The notes beneath the pieces are model-generated. The model ran no database searches. It was not told the DNA's origin and saw only the letters and a list, made by a program, of their open reading frames with translations. 64,000 bases of DNA from Tropicimonas sp. IMCC6043 (lineage in GTDB: Bacteria; Pseudomonadota; Alphaproteobacteria; Rhodobacterales; Rhodobacteraceae): positions 124,001-188,000 of the forward strand of contig NZ_SELO01000001.1 in NCBI RefSeq assembly GCF_004146235.1. The letters are read 5' to 3'. The position numbers were made by a program, and so were the translations under genes. This document shows positions 1-8,737 of this stretch, piece after piece (position 1 is the first letter of the stretch; each line of letters starts with the position of its first letter).

Positions 1-440
1 CGTCTGCGGCGCTCCGCCGCCGGCAGGCCCGCAAGCTCAAGCCCGAGGCCGACATTGGCCCGCACCGTGCGCCAGGGCAGCAGGCCGAACTGCTGGAAGA
101 CCATGGCAACGCATTCGCGACGGATTCGCCGCAGGTCGGTGTTCGAGGCGCCAACGACTTCGGCGGTCCAGTCGCCGTCGCGGATCTCGACCTGTCCCCG
201 TACCACCGGGTTCAGCCCGTTGACCGCGCGCAGGAGCGTCGACTTGCCGGAACCGGACAGCCCCATGAGCACCAGGATCTCGCCTTCGGCCACTTCCAGA
301 GAGCAGTCGTGGACGCCGAGGATCTGGCCGGTCTCGGCCTCGACCTCTGTGCGGCTGAGGCCGCGATCCATGGCGGGCAGGGCGGTTTCGGGCGCGTCGC
401 CGAAGACGATGGAGACCTTGTCGAAGCGGACGGCGCTCAT
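1..440 (-). CDS. choV: Choline ABC transporter ATP-binding protein (partial, C-terminus outside window)
   Basis: This is the ATPase of a choline/betaine importer of the ProV/OpuAA type; it would hydrolyse ATP at the inner membrane to drive ChoW. Reading from the start at 440, the protein opens MSAVRFDKVSIVFGD and carries a Walker A motif GLSGSGKS, followed by TLLRAVNGLNPVVRGQV. The Walker A, a long N-terminal extension before it, and the position after choX and choW identify the gene. Only about 146 codons are present; the signature motif, Walker B and any CBS domains lie beyond the window. Its ATG overlaps the choW stop by 4 bp, so the two are probably translationally coupled. Confidence 0.88.
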   Translation of the reverse strand, partial: MSAVRFDKVSIVFGDAPETALPAMDRGLSRTEVEAETGQILGVHDCSLEVAEGEILVLMGLSGSGKSTLLRAVNGLNPVVRGQVEIRDGDWTAEVVGASNTDLRRIRRECVAMVFQQFGLLPWRTVRANVGLGLELAGLPAAERRR

Positions 441-1273
441 TTCTTCGCTCCCAGATTCAAGATCCGATCGAGCATGATCGCCAGCACGACAATGACAAAG
501 CCCGACTCGAAGCCGAGGGCTGTATTGACTTGGTTGAGCGCCCGGACCACCGGGACACCGAGCCCGTCGGCGCCGACCAGCGCCGCAATCACCACCATCG
601 AGAGCGAGAGCATGATGGTCTGGTTGAGCCCGGCCATGATCTGGGGAATGGCATAGGGAAGCTCTACCTTGGCCAAAACCTGAGACGGCGTGGCGCCGAA
701 GGCACGGGCGGCTTCGAGCAACGGCTCGGGCGTTGTCGAGACGCCGAGCCAGGTGAGGCGGATCGGCGCGGGCAGGACGAAGACCACCGTGGCGATCAGC
801 CCCGGCACCATGCCGATGCCGAAAAAGACGATGGCCGGGATGAGGTAGACGAAGGTCGGCAGGGTCTGCATCAGGTCGAGCACCGGGCGCATGGCCTGAT
901 AGAGACGCGGCCTGTGCGCCGCGGCGATGCCGATGGGCACGCCGATCGCCATGCAGACGACGCAGGCGGAGAGCACCAGCGTCAGGCTCTCGGTGGTCTC
1001 CTCCCAGTAGCCCTGGTTGATGATGAAGAGGAAGCCCAGAGCGACGAAAGCGGAGATCTTCCAATTGCGTTGCAGGAGCCAGCTCAGTGCGGCGAAGACC
1101 GCCACGACGATCAGCGGATGCGGTGTCTGGAGGATCCAGAGGATGGCGCCGATCATCGCCTCCATCGCCTCCGAGAGCCCGTCGAAGAACCAGGCGCCAT
1201 GCCCCTGAAGCCAATCGAAGAGCGCCTCAGCGGCCTTTCCCACCGGGATCTTGTTGTCGGTCAGCCAGTCCAT
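437..1273 (-). CDS. choW: Choline ABC transporter permease
   Basis: This 278-residue inner-membrane permease belongs to the ProW/OpuAB group of choline and glycine-betaine importers. Hydrophobic segments are visible at about residues 52-68, 73-90, 96-118, 141-172 and 252-271. A permease EAA-type loop (EAARAFGATPSQVLAKVELP, about 187-206) is the contact site for the ATPase. It sits between the binding protein choX and the ATPase choV, which fixes the assignment. The start follows choX by 76 bp, a gap holding two stem-loops. Choline rather than another betaine is inferred from the linked bet genes. Confidence 0.93.
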   Translation of the reverse strand: MDWLTDNKIPVGKAAEALFDWLQGHGAWFFDGLSEAMEAMIGAILWILQTPHPLIVVAVFAALSWLLQRNWKISAFVALGFLFIINQGYWEETTESLTLVLSACVVCMAIGVPIGIAAAHRPRLYQAMRPVLDLMQTLPTFVYLIPAIVFFGIGMVPGLIATVVFVLPAPIRLTWLGVSTTPEPLLEAARAFGATPSQVLAKVELPYAIPQIMAGLNQTIMLSLSMVVIAALVGADGLGVPVVRALNQVNTALGFESGFVIVVLAIMLDRILNLGAKK

Positions 1274-1285
1274 AAGATCTCCCGC

Positions 1286-1342
1286 GGCAGGCGCCGGACG
1301 GGCGCCTGCCTTCCTGGGTGTCGCGCCGCCCCGGAGGGGCGG
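1286..1342 (-). promoter_or_regulatory. Tandem stem-loops between choX and choW
   Basis: The choX-choW gap holds a perfect 10-bp stem (arms 1286-1295 and 1301-1310, 5-nt loop) and a 7-bp stem (arms 1326-1332 and 1336-1342, 3-nt loop). Neither is followed by a run of U on the minus strand, so they look like intercistronic RNA structures rather than a full terminator. In binding-protein operons such hairpins often stabilise the upstream message and lower expression of the permease; that role here is inference. Confidence 0.55.
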
Positions 1343-1349
1343 GCAGGGA

Positions 1350-2273
1350 TCAGTCCGCGAGGCCCGCCGTCACCGCGGCCACGGCATCGCCGCCATCCTT
1401 GGTGGTCACACCGTCGAGCCAGGGCTTCCAGGCGTCGGGGTTGGCCTCGAGCCAGGCCTTCGCGGCGTCTTCCGGGTCTTCGCCCGCGTCGAGGATCGCG
1501 GCCATGATCTCGTTCTCCATCGCAAGCGAGAAGACGAGGTTGCCGAGGAGCGCGCCGACATTCGGGCATTCCTCCGCGAAGCCCGCGCGGGTGTTGGTAT
1601 AGACCGTCGCGCCGCCGAAATCGGGGCCGAAGAAGTCGTCGCCGCCGGTCAGGTAGCCCATGTCGAAATTGGCGTTCATCGGGTGCGGCTCCCAACCGAG
1701 GAAGATGATCGGATCCCCCTTCTTGGTGGCGCGCGCCACCTGCGCCAGCATGCCCTGTTCGGAGCTTTCCTTGACCTCGAAATCCTTCAGGCCGAAGGCG
1801 TCGCCGTCGATCATCGACTGGATCAGGCGGTTGCCGTCATTGCCGGGCTCGATGCCGTAGATCTCGCCGTCGAGTTCTTCCGCATGGGCGGCGATGTCGG
1901 CGAAATCGGAGATGCCGAGCGCCATGCCGGCATCATTGGTGGCGAGAGTGTATTTCGCCCCCGTCAGGTTCTCGCGCACGGTCACGACCGTGCCGGCCTC
2001 GCGGTAAGGCGCAATGTCGGCCTCCATCGTCGGCATCCAGTTGCCGAGAAATACGTCGATGTCGCCCTCGGCCATCGAGGTGTAGGTGACCGGCACCGAG
2101 AGCACCTTGACGTCAGTCTCGTATCCGAGCGCGTCGAGGATCGTGGTGGTCACCGCCGTCGTGGCGGTGATGTCGGTCCAGCCGACATCGGAAAAGCGAA
2201 CCTCGTCGCAGGCAGCCAGCGCGGCCCCGGAGGTTGAAAGCAGAAGTGTCGTGCAGAGCGCGATACGGTTCAT
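1350..2273 (-). CDS. choX: Choline ABC transporter substrate-binding protein
   Basis: This is a 307-residue periplasmic binding protein of the ChoX/OpuAC type that captures choline for ChoWV. The start at 2273 gives a typical signal peptide (MNRIALCTTLLLSTSGAALA) with cleavage near AALA/CDEV. An in-frame Met 16 codons upstream would add a charged tail and is less likely. The mature protein begins CDEVRFSDVGWTDITATT, characteristic of choline/betaine-binding proteins. It is the first gene of a choXWV operon transcribed divergently from betI. Confidence 0.93.
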   Translation of the reverse strand: MNRIALCTTLLLSTSGAALAACDEVRFSDVGWTDITATTAVTTTILDALGYETDVKVLSVPVTYTSMAEGDIDVFLGNWMPTMEADIAPYREAGTVVTVRENLTGAKYTLATNDAGMALGISDFADIAAHAEELDGEIYGIEPGNDGNRLIQSMIDGDAFGLKDFEVKESSEQGMLAQVARATKKGDPIIFLGWEPHPMNANFDMGYLTGGDDFFGPDFGGATVYTNTRAGFAEECPNVGALLGNLVFSLAMENEIMAAILDAGEDPEDAAKAWLEANPDAWKPWLDGVTTKDGGDAVAAVTAGLAD

Positions 2274-2305
2274 GAGAGGCGTTCCCTGTTCTTTCGCGGT
2301 TTTTG

Positions 2306-2325
2306 TTGATTGACGCATCAATTAA
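2306..2325. promoter_or_regulatory. Candidate BetI operator between choX and betI
   Basis: An AT-rich inverted repeat lies in the 115-bp divergent spacer of choX and betI. TTGAT (2306-2310) and ATCAA (2317-2321) are separated by 6 bp; alternatively ATTGA (2309-2313) and TCAAT (2318-2322) are separated by 4 bp. BetI repressors are known to bind TTGAT/ATTGA-type palindromes next to bet genes and release them when choline is present. The position is right for joint control of both operons, but binding is inferred. Confidence 0.5.
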
Positions 2326-2388
2326 AAACAGCCTAGTCTCCGTTTTGCAAGCGCAGTCTAGGACGAATTTCGGACAAGGCCAGAGAAG

Positions 2389-2970
2389 ATGCCCAAGCTC
2401 GGCATGGAACCGATCCGGCGCGCCGCGCTGGTCGAGGCGGCGATTGCCGAGATCGGGCGCGCCGGCTCGCTCGACGTGACGATGAGCCAGATCGCCCGCG
2501 AGGCCGGCGTGTCGGCCGCGCTCGCGCATCACTATTTCGGCGGCAAGGAGCAGCTTTTCCTCGCCGCGATGCGCCATATCCTATCGCTCTACGGTGCCGA
2601 GGTTCGGCGCGGGCTGGTCGGGGCGACAACCCCGCAGGCGCGGCTCGAGGCGATCGTCCATGCCAGTTTCGAGGCCGGGAACTTCCGCCCCGAGGTGATC
2701 GGGGCCTGGCTCAATTTCTATGTCCAGTCGCTGAAGTCGGAGGCGGCCGCGCGGCTCCTGCGGGTCTACCAGCACCGGCTGCGCTCCAACCTCGTTCATG
2801 CGCTGCGGCCGTTTCTCGGCACCGGCGCGGGTCCGGCCGCCGAGAGCGTCGCCGCGATGATCGACGGGCTCTACATCCGCCAGGCGCTGCGCGAAGCACC
2901 GCCCGACCCCGATGCGGCCTGCAGCCGGGTCCTCGACTATCTCGACCTGCTGATCGGAGACAAAGCGTGA
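2389..2970 (+). CDS. betI: Choline-responsive repressor BetI (TetR family)
   Basis: This 193-residue TetR-family repressor would sense choline and control the bet and cho genes. The N-terminal helix-turn-helix is clear (VTMSQIAREAGVSAALAHHY, about 30-49), followed by FGGKEQLFLAAMRHIL, a BetI hallmark. The C-terminal ligand domain contains the BetI-like stretch VIGAWLNFYVQS. It heads the operon betI-betC-GST-betB-betA, overlapping betC by 4 bp, and faces choX across a spacer with a candidate operator. Size and context both fit BetI. Confidence 0.93.
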   Translation: MPKLGMEPIRRAALVEAAIAEIGRAGSLDVTMSQIAREAGVSAALAHHYFGGKEQLFLAAMRHILSLYGAEVRRGLVGATTPQARLEAIVHASFEAGNFRPEVIGAWLNFYVQSLKSEAAARLLRVYQHRLRSNLVHALRPFLGTGAGPAAESVAAMIDGLYIRQALREAPPDPDAACSRVLDYLDLLIGDKA

Positions 2971-4475
2971 GCCGTCCCAACATCCTGATCCTGATGGTCG
3001 ACCAGCTCAACGGGACGCTGTTTCCCGACGGGCCTGCCGACTGGCTCCATGCGCCGAACCTCAAGCGGCTCGCGATGGGCTCGACGCGGTTCGCCACGGC
3101 CTACACTGCCTCGCCGCTCTGTGCGCCCGGCCGGGCGAGCTTCATGAGCGGGCAACTGCCCTCGCGCACTCGCGTCTACGACAATGCCGCCGAGTTCGCC
3201 TCTGACATCCCGACGTACGCACACCACCTGCGGCGCGCCGGCTACCAGACCTGCCTTTCCGGCAAGATGCATTTCGTCGGCCCGGACCAGATGCACGGGT
3301 TCGAGGAGCGGCTGACGACGGATATCTACCCCGCCGATTTCGGCTGGACGCCGGATTACCGAAAGCCGGGCGAGCGAATCGACTGGTGGTATCACAACAT
3401 GGGCTCGGTGACCGGCGCGGGCGTGGCCGAGATCTCCAACCAGATGGAATATGACGACGAGGTCGCCTATCACGCCACCCGCAAGATACACGACCTCTCC
3501 CGTGGCCACGACCCTCGCCCCTGGTGTCTGACGGTCAGCTTCACCCATCCGCACGATCCTTACGTCGCGCGCCGCCGATACTGGGATCTCTACGAGGATT
3601 GCGCGCATCTTCTGCCGGAGGTCCCGGCCCTGGCCTACGAGGGCCACGACCCGCACGCGCAGCGGATCTTCGACGCCAATGACTGGCGCAGCTACGAGAT
3701 CACCGAAGACCACATCCGCCGCGCCCGCCGCGCCTATTTCGCCAATATTTCCTATCTCGACGACAAGATCGGCGAGATCCTCGGCGCAATGGAGCGCACG
3801 CGGCAAGAGGCCATCGTCGTGTTCGTTTCCGATCACGGCGACATGCTCGGAGAGCGCGGACTCTGGTACAAGATGTGTTTTTATGAGGGTTCGGCACGGG
3901 TTCCGCTGATGATCGCCGCGCCGGAAATGGCGCCCGGCCGGATCGACGCGCCGGTCTCCACCATAGACCTCTGCCCGACGCTCTGCGACCTCGCTGGCGT
4001 GGCGATGGACGAGATCGCGCCCTGGACCGACGGCGAAAGCCTCGTGCCGCTGGGGCAGGGGGCGGAGCGCGAGGCGCCCGTTGCCATGGAATACGCCGCC
4101 GAAGCCTCTGAGGCGCCGCTCGTCGCGCTGCGCCGCGGGAGCCTGAAATACACCCGATGCGTGCTCGACCCTGAACAGCTTTTCGACCTCGCGGCGGACC
4201 CGCTCGAGTTGACCAACCTGGCTGCCGACCCTGCTTATGCCGCGCCGCTGGCCGCGCTCCGCGCAGAGGCCGACGCCCGATGGGACCTCGCCCGCTTCGA
4301 TGCCGAGGTGCGCGAAAGCCAGGCGCGGCGCTGGATCGTCTACGAGGCGCTCCGGAATGGCGCCTATTTCCCTTGGGATTATCAGCCCCTGCAGAAGGCT
4401 TCCGAGCGCTTCATGCGCAACAACATGGACCTCAATGTCGTCGAGGAAAACGCCCGCTTTCCGAGGGGCGAATGA
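2967..4475 (+). CDS. betC: Choline-sulfatase
   Basis: This 502-residue type I sulfatase hydrolyses choline-O-sulfate to choline and sulfate, feeding the betaine pathway. The sulfatase signature is CAPGR with Cys52, the residue converted to formylglycine; the metal-site motif VSDHGDMLGERG lies near residue 290. The opening NILILMVDQLNGTL contains the N-terminal metal-binding Asp. The C-terminal segment, including YFPWDYQP, is typical of choline-sulfatases. The gene overlaps betI and the following GST gene by 4 bp each, so it belongs to the operon. Confidence 0.93.
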   Translation: MSRPNILILMVDQLNGTLFPDGPADWLHAPNLKRLAMGSTRFATAYTASPLCAPGRASFMSGQLPSRTRVYDNAAEFASDIPTYAHHLRRAGYQTCLSGKMHFVGPDQMHGFEERLTTDIYPADFGWTPDYRKPGERIDWWYHNMGSVTGAGVAEISNQMEYDDEVAYHATRKIHDLSRGHDPRPWCLTVSFTHPHDPYVARRRYWDLYEDCAHLLPEVPALAYEGHDPHAQRIFDANDWRSYEITEDHIRRARRAYFANISYLDDKIGEILGAMERTRQEAIVVFVSDHGDMLGERGLWYKMCFYEGSARVPLMIAAPEMAPGRIDAPVSTIDLCPTLCDLAGVAMDEIAPWTDGESLVPLGQGAEREAPVAMEYAAEASEAPLVALRRGSLKYTRCVLDPEQLFDLAADPLELTNLAADPAYAAPLAALRAEADARWDLARFDAEVRESQARRWIVYEALRNGAYFPWDYQPLQKASERFMRNNMDLNVVEENARFPRGE

Positions 4476-5116
4476 TGATCGAACTCTGGGGCCGCGCCAC
4501 GTCCTCAAATGTCCAGGCCGTTCGATGGGCGCTCCTGGAACTTGGTCTCGACCACCGACGTCACGACGTCGGCGAAGGGTTCGGAGGGCTCGACACGCCC
4601 GAATTTCTCGCGATGAACCCGGTTGGCAAGATCCCCGTGATCCGCGACGGCGCGCTGACCCTGTTCGAGAGCGCCGCGATCCTGCGCTATCTGGCGTCAA
4701 ACTATGGCGATCAAGGTTTCTGGCCAGCCGGCGCGGCGGCGCGCGCTACCACCGATCAGTGGGCGGAATGGGCCAAGCAGGAGATCGCCAACCGCTTCAC
4801 GGGCCCGGTCTTCTGGCGCGTCGTCCGCACGCCCGCCGCGCGCCGCGACGCTGCGGCCATTGCCGAGGCGCTCGACATTTTCGAAACCCAGCTCGCCATC
4901 GCCGAGGCCCGTCTCGCCCGCCACCCGTGGCTCGTCGGAGACCACATGACGCCCGGCGACATCCTTCTCGGCCACGTGCTCTATCGCTATTTCGACATCG
5001 ACATCGCTCGCAGGCCGCTTCCGGCTCTGCGTGGCTACTATGACCGCCTGACCGCGCGCCCGGCCTATCGGGACGCGGTCATGATCTCCTATGACAGCTT
5101 GCGGGACACGAAATGA
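4472..5116 (+). CDS. Glutathione S-transferase family protein in the bet operon
   Basis: A 214-residue GST. The N-terminal thioredoxin fold shows the glutathione-site serine region [16 protein letters not shown] (about 8-23) and the conserved [12 protein letters not shown] segment near residue 67. The C-terminal helical domain includes [14 protein letters not shown], matching the GST N-capping box. Substrate cannot be read. Its ATG overlaps the betC stop and its stop overlaps the betB start (both ATGA), so it is a full member of the operon. It may detoxify a reactive aldehyde or handle a sulfur compound from this pathway, but that is a guess. An ATG one codon later is an alternative start. 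Confidence 0.85.
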   Translation: MMIELWGRATSSNVQAVRWALLELGLDHRRHDVGEGFGGLDTPEFLAMNPVGKIPVIRDGALTLFESAAILRYLASNYGDQGFWPAGAAARATTDQWAEWAKQEIANRFTGPVFWRVVRTPAARRDAAAIAEALDIFETQLAIAEARLARHPWLVGDHMTPGDILLGHVLYRYFDIDIARRPLPALRGYYDRLTARPAYRDAVMISYDSLRDTK

Positions 5117-6573
5117 CCCAGACCAGCCAACCCGTCGCCAGCCACTTCATTTCCGGCCAATACGTCGAGGACGACGCCGGTGCGCGCATCGACGTGATCT
5201 ATGCCGCCACCGGGGAAAAGATTGCCCACGTTCATGCGGCGACGCCGGCCATCGTCGAGCAGGCGCTGGCCGCCGCGAAGGCCGCGCAGCCGGCCTGGGC
5301 GGCGCTGACCGGCACCGAGCGCGGCCGCATCCTGCGCCGCGCCGCCGACATCATCCGCGCCCGCAATCGCGAGCTGTCCGAGCTTGAGACGCTCGACACC
5401 GGCAAGCCGCTCCAGGAGACGCTGGTCGCGGACGCCACCTCGGGGGCCGACGCTCTCGAATATTTCGGCGGCCTCGCGGCGAGCCTCACCGGCGAGTATA
5501 TCCCGCAGCCAGGCGGCGATTTCGTCTACACGATCCGCCAGGCGCTCGGGGTCTGCGTCGGCATCGGCGCCTGGAACTACCCGACCCAGATCGCCTGCTG
5601 GAAGGCCGCCCCGGCACTCGCCTGCGGCAACACGATGGTGTTCAAGCCCTCCGAAACGACGCCGCTCTGCGCCCTCCGGATCGCCGAGATCCTGACGGAG
5701 GCCGGTGCCCCGCCGGGTGTCTTCAACGTGGTGCAGGGCATGGGCGAGGTTGGCGCGGCGCTGACCACCGATCCGCGTGTCGCGAAGGTCTCGCTGACTG
5801 GATCGGTGCCAACGGGGCGCAAGGTCTATGCCGCGGTCGCCGCGGAGATGAAGCATGTCACGATGGAGCTCGGCGGCAAGTCGCCGCTGATCGTCTTCGA
5901 CGATGCCGATCTCGACAACGCGGTCTCCGGCGCGATCCTCGGCAATTTCTATTCCACCGGGCAGGTCTGTTCCAACGGCACCAGGGTCTTCGTTCAGAAA
6001 GGCATCAAGGAGGCGTTCCTGGAGCGGCTGGCCGAACGGCTCGACCACGCCGTGATCGGCGATCCGCTCGACGAGGAGACGAATTTCGGCCCGATGGTCT
6101 CCGAGGCGCAACTCGCCATCGTTGAACGATATATCGCGCAGGGCATAGAGGAGGGCGCGCGGCTCGCCTATGGCGGCAAGCGGGTGATCCGGCCGGGGAA
6201 CTTCATCCAGCCAACCGTCTTTGCCGACGTTACTGACGCCATGACCATCGCCCGCGAGGAGATCTTTGGTCCAGTCATGGCGGTGCTCGACTTCGAGGAT
6301 GAGGAAGAGGCCGTAACCCGCGCGAATGACACGGAATTCGGCCTCGCGGGTGGGGTCTTCACGCAGGATCTCACCCGCGCCCACCGAGTCGTCGCGTCGC
6401 TTGAGGCCGGCACCTGCTACATCAACCACTACAACCTCGCCCCGGTCGAGGCGCCCTTTGGCGGGGTCAAGGCATCCGGCGTCGGACGGGAGAATTCCAA
6501 GGAAGCGATCCACCACTATTCGGAGGTCAAATCCGTCTACGTGGCGATGAATGACGTGGAGGCGCCCTTCTGA
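5113..6573 (+). CDS. betB: Betaine aldehyde dehydrogenase
   Basis: This 486-residue NAD(P)-dependent aldehyde dehydrogenase oxidises betaine aldehyde to glycine betaine. The cofactor loop [11 protein letters not shown], the general-base motif [11 protein letters not shown] and the nucleophile motif [12 protein letters not shown] are all intact. The C-terminal [19 protein letters not shown] is characteristic of BetB. Length is as expected. It overlaps the GST gene by 4 bp and betA by 1 bp (TGATG), arguing for one transcript and coupled translation. Confidence 0.95.
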   Translation: MTQTSQPVASHFISGQYVEDDAGARIDVIYAATGEKIAHVHAATPAIVEQALAAAKAAQPAWAALTGTERGRILRRAADIIRARNRELSELETLDTGKPLQETLVADATSGADALEYFGGLAASLTGEYIPQPGGDFVYTIRQALGVCVGIGAWNYPTQIACWKAAPALACGNTMVFKPSETTPLCALRIAEILTEAGAPPGVFNVVQGMGEVGAALTTDPRVAKVSLTGSVPTGRKVYAAVAAEMKHVTMELGGKSPLIVFDDADLDNAVSGAILGNFYSTGQVCSNGTRVFVQKGIKEAFLERLAERLDHAVIGDPLDEETNFGPMVSEAQLAIVERYIAQGIEEGARLAYGGKRVIRPGNFIQPTVFADVTDAMTIAREEIFGPVMAVLDFEDEEEAVTRANDTEFGLAGGVFTQDLTRAHRVVASLEAGTCYINHYNLAPVEAPFGGVKASGVGRENSKEAIHHYSEVKSVYVAMNDVEAPF

Positions 6574-8231
6574 TGCAGGCGGAATTCGTCATTGTCGGCG
6601 CCGGCTCGGCCGGCTGCGCCATCGCCTACAGGCTCGCGGAGGCCGGCCGCAATGTGCTGGTCATCGAGCATGGCGGGAGCGACTGGGGGCCCTTCATCCA
6701 GATGCCCGGCGCGCTCTCCTACCCGATGAACATGGGCATTTACGACTGGGGCTTTCGTACGGAACCCGAGCCCGGGCTCGGCGGGCGGCAACTCGCCTGT
6801 CCGCGCGGCAAGGTGATTGGCGGCTCGTCCTCGGTCAACGGCATGGTCTATGTCCGCGGCCATGCCTACGACTTCGACCACTGGGCCGAGGCGGGCGCGG
6901 AAGGCTGGTCCTTTGCCGACGTGCTTCCCTATTTCAAGCGCATCGAGCACTGGCACCCGAGCGGCCATGGCGGCGACCCGGTCTGGCGCGGCACGGACGG
7001 CCCGCTCCATGTCATCCGCGGCCCCCGCAATAACCCGCTCCACGGCGCCTTCGTCGATGCGGCGATGCAGGCGGGCTATCACGAGACCGCGGATTACAAC
7101 GGCGCGAAGCAGGAGGGCTTCGGGCCGATGGAGCAAACTGTCTGGCGCGGCCGGCGCTGGTCTGCGGCCAACGCCTATCTCCGACCGGCCCTCAAGCGGC
7201 CGAATTGCGACCTTGTCCGCGCCCTAGCGCGGCGGGTCGTGATCGAGGAGGGGCGCGCGGTGGGCGTCGAGGTCGAGCGCGGCGGGCGGATCGAGACGAT
7301 TCGCGCCGAGCGCGAAGTGATCCTCGCCGCCTCCTCGATCAACTCGCCGAAGCTCCTCATGCTCTCCGGCATCGGCCCTGGGGCGCATCTGGCCCAACAG
7401 GGCATCGAGGTGATCGCCGACCGCCCCGGCGTCGGCCAGAACCTGCAGGACCATCTGGAGGTCTATCTCCAGATGGGAGCGAGCCAGCCGATCACGCTCT
7501 ACAAATACTGGAATCTCTGGGGCAAGGCGCTGGTCGGGGCGCAGTGGCTGTTCACCCGCGGCGGGCTCGGCGCCTCGAACCAGTTCGAGAGCGCAGGCTT
7601 CATCCGCTCGCGCGCCGGCGTAAGCTATCCCGACATCCAGTATCATTTCCTGCCCATCGCGGTGCGCTATGACGGCCGGGCCGCCGCCGAAGGGCATGGC
7701 TTCCAGGCACATGTCGGCCCGATGCGCTCACCCTCGCGCGGCGAGATCACGCTGCGCTCGTCCGATCCGAAGGACGATCCGCGGATCTTCTTCAACTACA
7801 TGTCGACGGAGCAGGACTGGGAGGACTTCCGCGCCTGCATCCGGCTGACGCGGGAGATCTTCGCGCAGGACGCGTTCAAACCCTTCGTGAAGGGCGAAAT
7901 CCAGCCCGGCGCCCACCTGCAGACCGACGGGGAGATCGACAGCTTCATCCGCGATCACGCCGAGAGCGCCTATCACCCCTGTGGCAGTTGCCGGATGGGG
8001 CAGGCCGACGACGCGCATGCCGTGGTCGACCCGGAGACACGGGTGATCGGCGTCGACGGCCTCCGTCTCGCCGACAGCTCGATCTTTCCGCGAATCACCA
8101 ACGGCAATCTCAACGCCCCCACGATCCTCGTTGGCGAGAAGGCTGCCGACCATATTCTGGGCCGCGATCCGCTGCCGCCGGAGACCGTCGCGCCCTGGAT
8201 CCATCCGGACTGGGAGAGGGCGCAACGCTAG
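6573..8231 (+). CDS. betA: Choline dehydrogenase
   Basis: A 552-residue GMC oxidoreductase that oxidises choline to betaine aldehyde, using FAD and passing electrons to the respiratory chain. The FAD-binding motif [18 protein letters not shown] is at residues 8-25, the GMC signature [19 protein letters not shown] near residue 85, and the C-terminal catalytic region [10 protein letters not shown] and [14 protein letters not shown] near residues 470-525. It is the last gene of the operon. A weak stem (8245-8262) follows, without a U-run. Confidence 0.95.
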   Translation: MQAEFVIVGAGSAGCAIAYRLAEAGRNVLVIEHGGSDWGPFIQMPGALSYPMNMGIYDWGFRTEPEPGLGGRQLACPRGKVIGGSSSVNGMVYVRGHAYDFDHWAEAGAEGWSFADVLPYFKRIEHWHPSGHGGDPVWRGTDGPLHVIRGPRNNPLHGAFVDAAMQAGYHETADYNGAKQEGFGPMEQTVWRGRRWSAANAYLRPALKRPNCDLVRALARRVVIEEGRAVGVEVERGGRIETIRAEREVILAASSINSPKLLMLSGIGPGAHLAQQGIEVIADRPGVGQNLQDHLEVYLQMGASQPITLYKYWNLWGKALVGAQWLFTRGGLGASNQFESAGFIRSRAGVSYPDIQYHFLPIAVRYDGRAAAEGHGFQAHVGPMRSPSRGEITLRSSDPKDDPRIFFNYMSTEQDWEDFRACIRLTREIFAQDAFKPFVKGEIQPGAHLQTDGEIDSFIRDHAESAYHPCGSCRMGQADDAHAVVDPETRVIGVDGLRLADSSIFPRITNGNLNAPTILVGEKAADHILGRDPLPPETVAPWIHPDWERAQR

Positions 8232-8737
8232 GCGTCGCGCCGTCGCCACAGGATCTTGTGGCCCGTTCTGTGACATTTCGATCCGCTGCCGTTTTGGCGG
8301 TTGCCGGAGGGGAACCGGGGCCGCAACTTCAGCCTCTGGATGATATCCACAGGCTAATCCCATATTTTGTCTTTCGTTCTGCGGTGCGGCGCTAATTGTG
8401 GTGTCGATTGAGGGTCAGCCCGGTGAATCACACGGGCGTGATCCGGAAACCCAGTCAAGGCGTAAAACTTGTCCCCTCGGCAAATTTTCGCGTTGACCAA
8501 TAGGTGCTCCTCACGTCAGATTGTGTGGGCGGACCGAAAAGACCACAAGATGTAGTGGCGGGGCGCACAAGGGACGGACACACCGGATATTTCAGGGGCC
8601 AGCGGCCCCCATGTCACGCCCGGCGAGGGGCGTGTGCGGTCTCTTGCGCCTGTTTGACAGCGGTCCGTGCGGCCCGGCTTCGATGGGAAGATCGGAACCG
8701 GGCGGGTAGGGCACAACGAAAAACGCATGGGGCGACA
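8232..8737 (+). other. betA-nrdJ intergenic region and nrdJ leader
   Basis: About 506 bp without a convincing gene. The first 60 bp hold a weak hairpin after betA (GCCACA 8245-8250 with TGTGGC 8257-8262). The right half holds the nrdJ control region: a candidate -35 TTGACC at 8493-8498 and two NrdR-type boxes at 8513-8558. A long open frame runs into nrdJ from about 8504 but has no recognisable product and overlaps the operators, so I treat it as leader. I looked for a cobalamin riboswitch and could not support one. Confidence 0.6.
8493..8558 (+). promoter_or_regulatory. nrdJ promoter with paired NrdR boxes
   Basis: CCACAAGATGTAGTGG at 8543-8558 matches the core of the NrdR box (CAC-W-A-N-AT-N-T-W-GTG) at every defined position. 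A second, degenerate box at 8513-8528 keeps the right half GTG. Their starts are 30 bp apart, about three helical turns, the usual geometry for paired NrdR boxes. A candidate -35 (TTGACC, 8493-8498) places the -10 at about 8516-8521, inside the first box. NrdR is an ATP/dATP-sensing repressor of ribonucleotide reductase genes; its gene is not in this window. Confidence 0.72.

Noticed and set aside
2306-2321. FNR-type box TTGAT-N-ATCAA near choX/betI
   Set aside because: The half-sites are 6 bp apart; FNR needs 4. Better read as a BetI-type palindrome.
8343-8351. Possible DnaA box (ATATCCACA) upstream of nrdJ
   Set aside because: Single site with one mismatch to TTATCCACA, about 400 bp before the gene; expected by chance and not clustered.
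8280-8460. Cobalamin riboswitch before the B12-dependent nrdJ
   Set aside because: Some G-rich segments and a loose B12-box resemblance, but the conserved core stems and box could not be matched in order.
8504-8737. N-terminal extension of NrdJ by 78 codons
   Set aside because: It overlaps the NrdR boxes, has no family resemblance, and the ATG at 8738 gives the standard NrdJ N-terminus.
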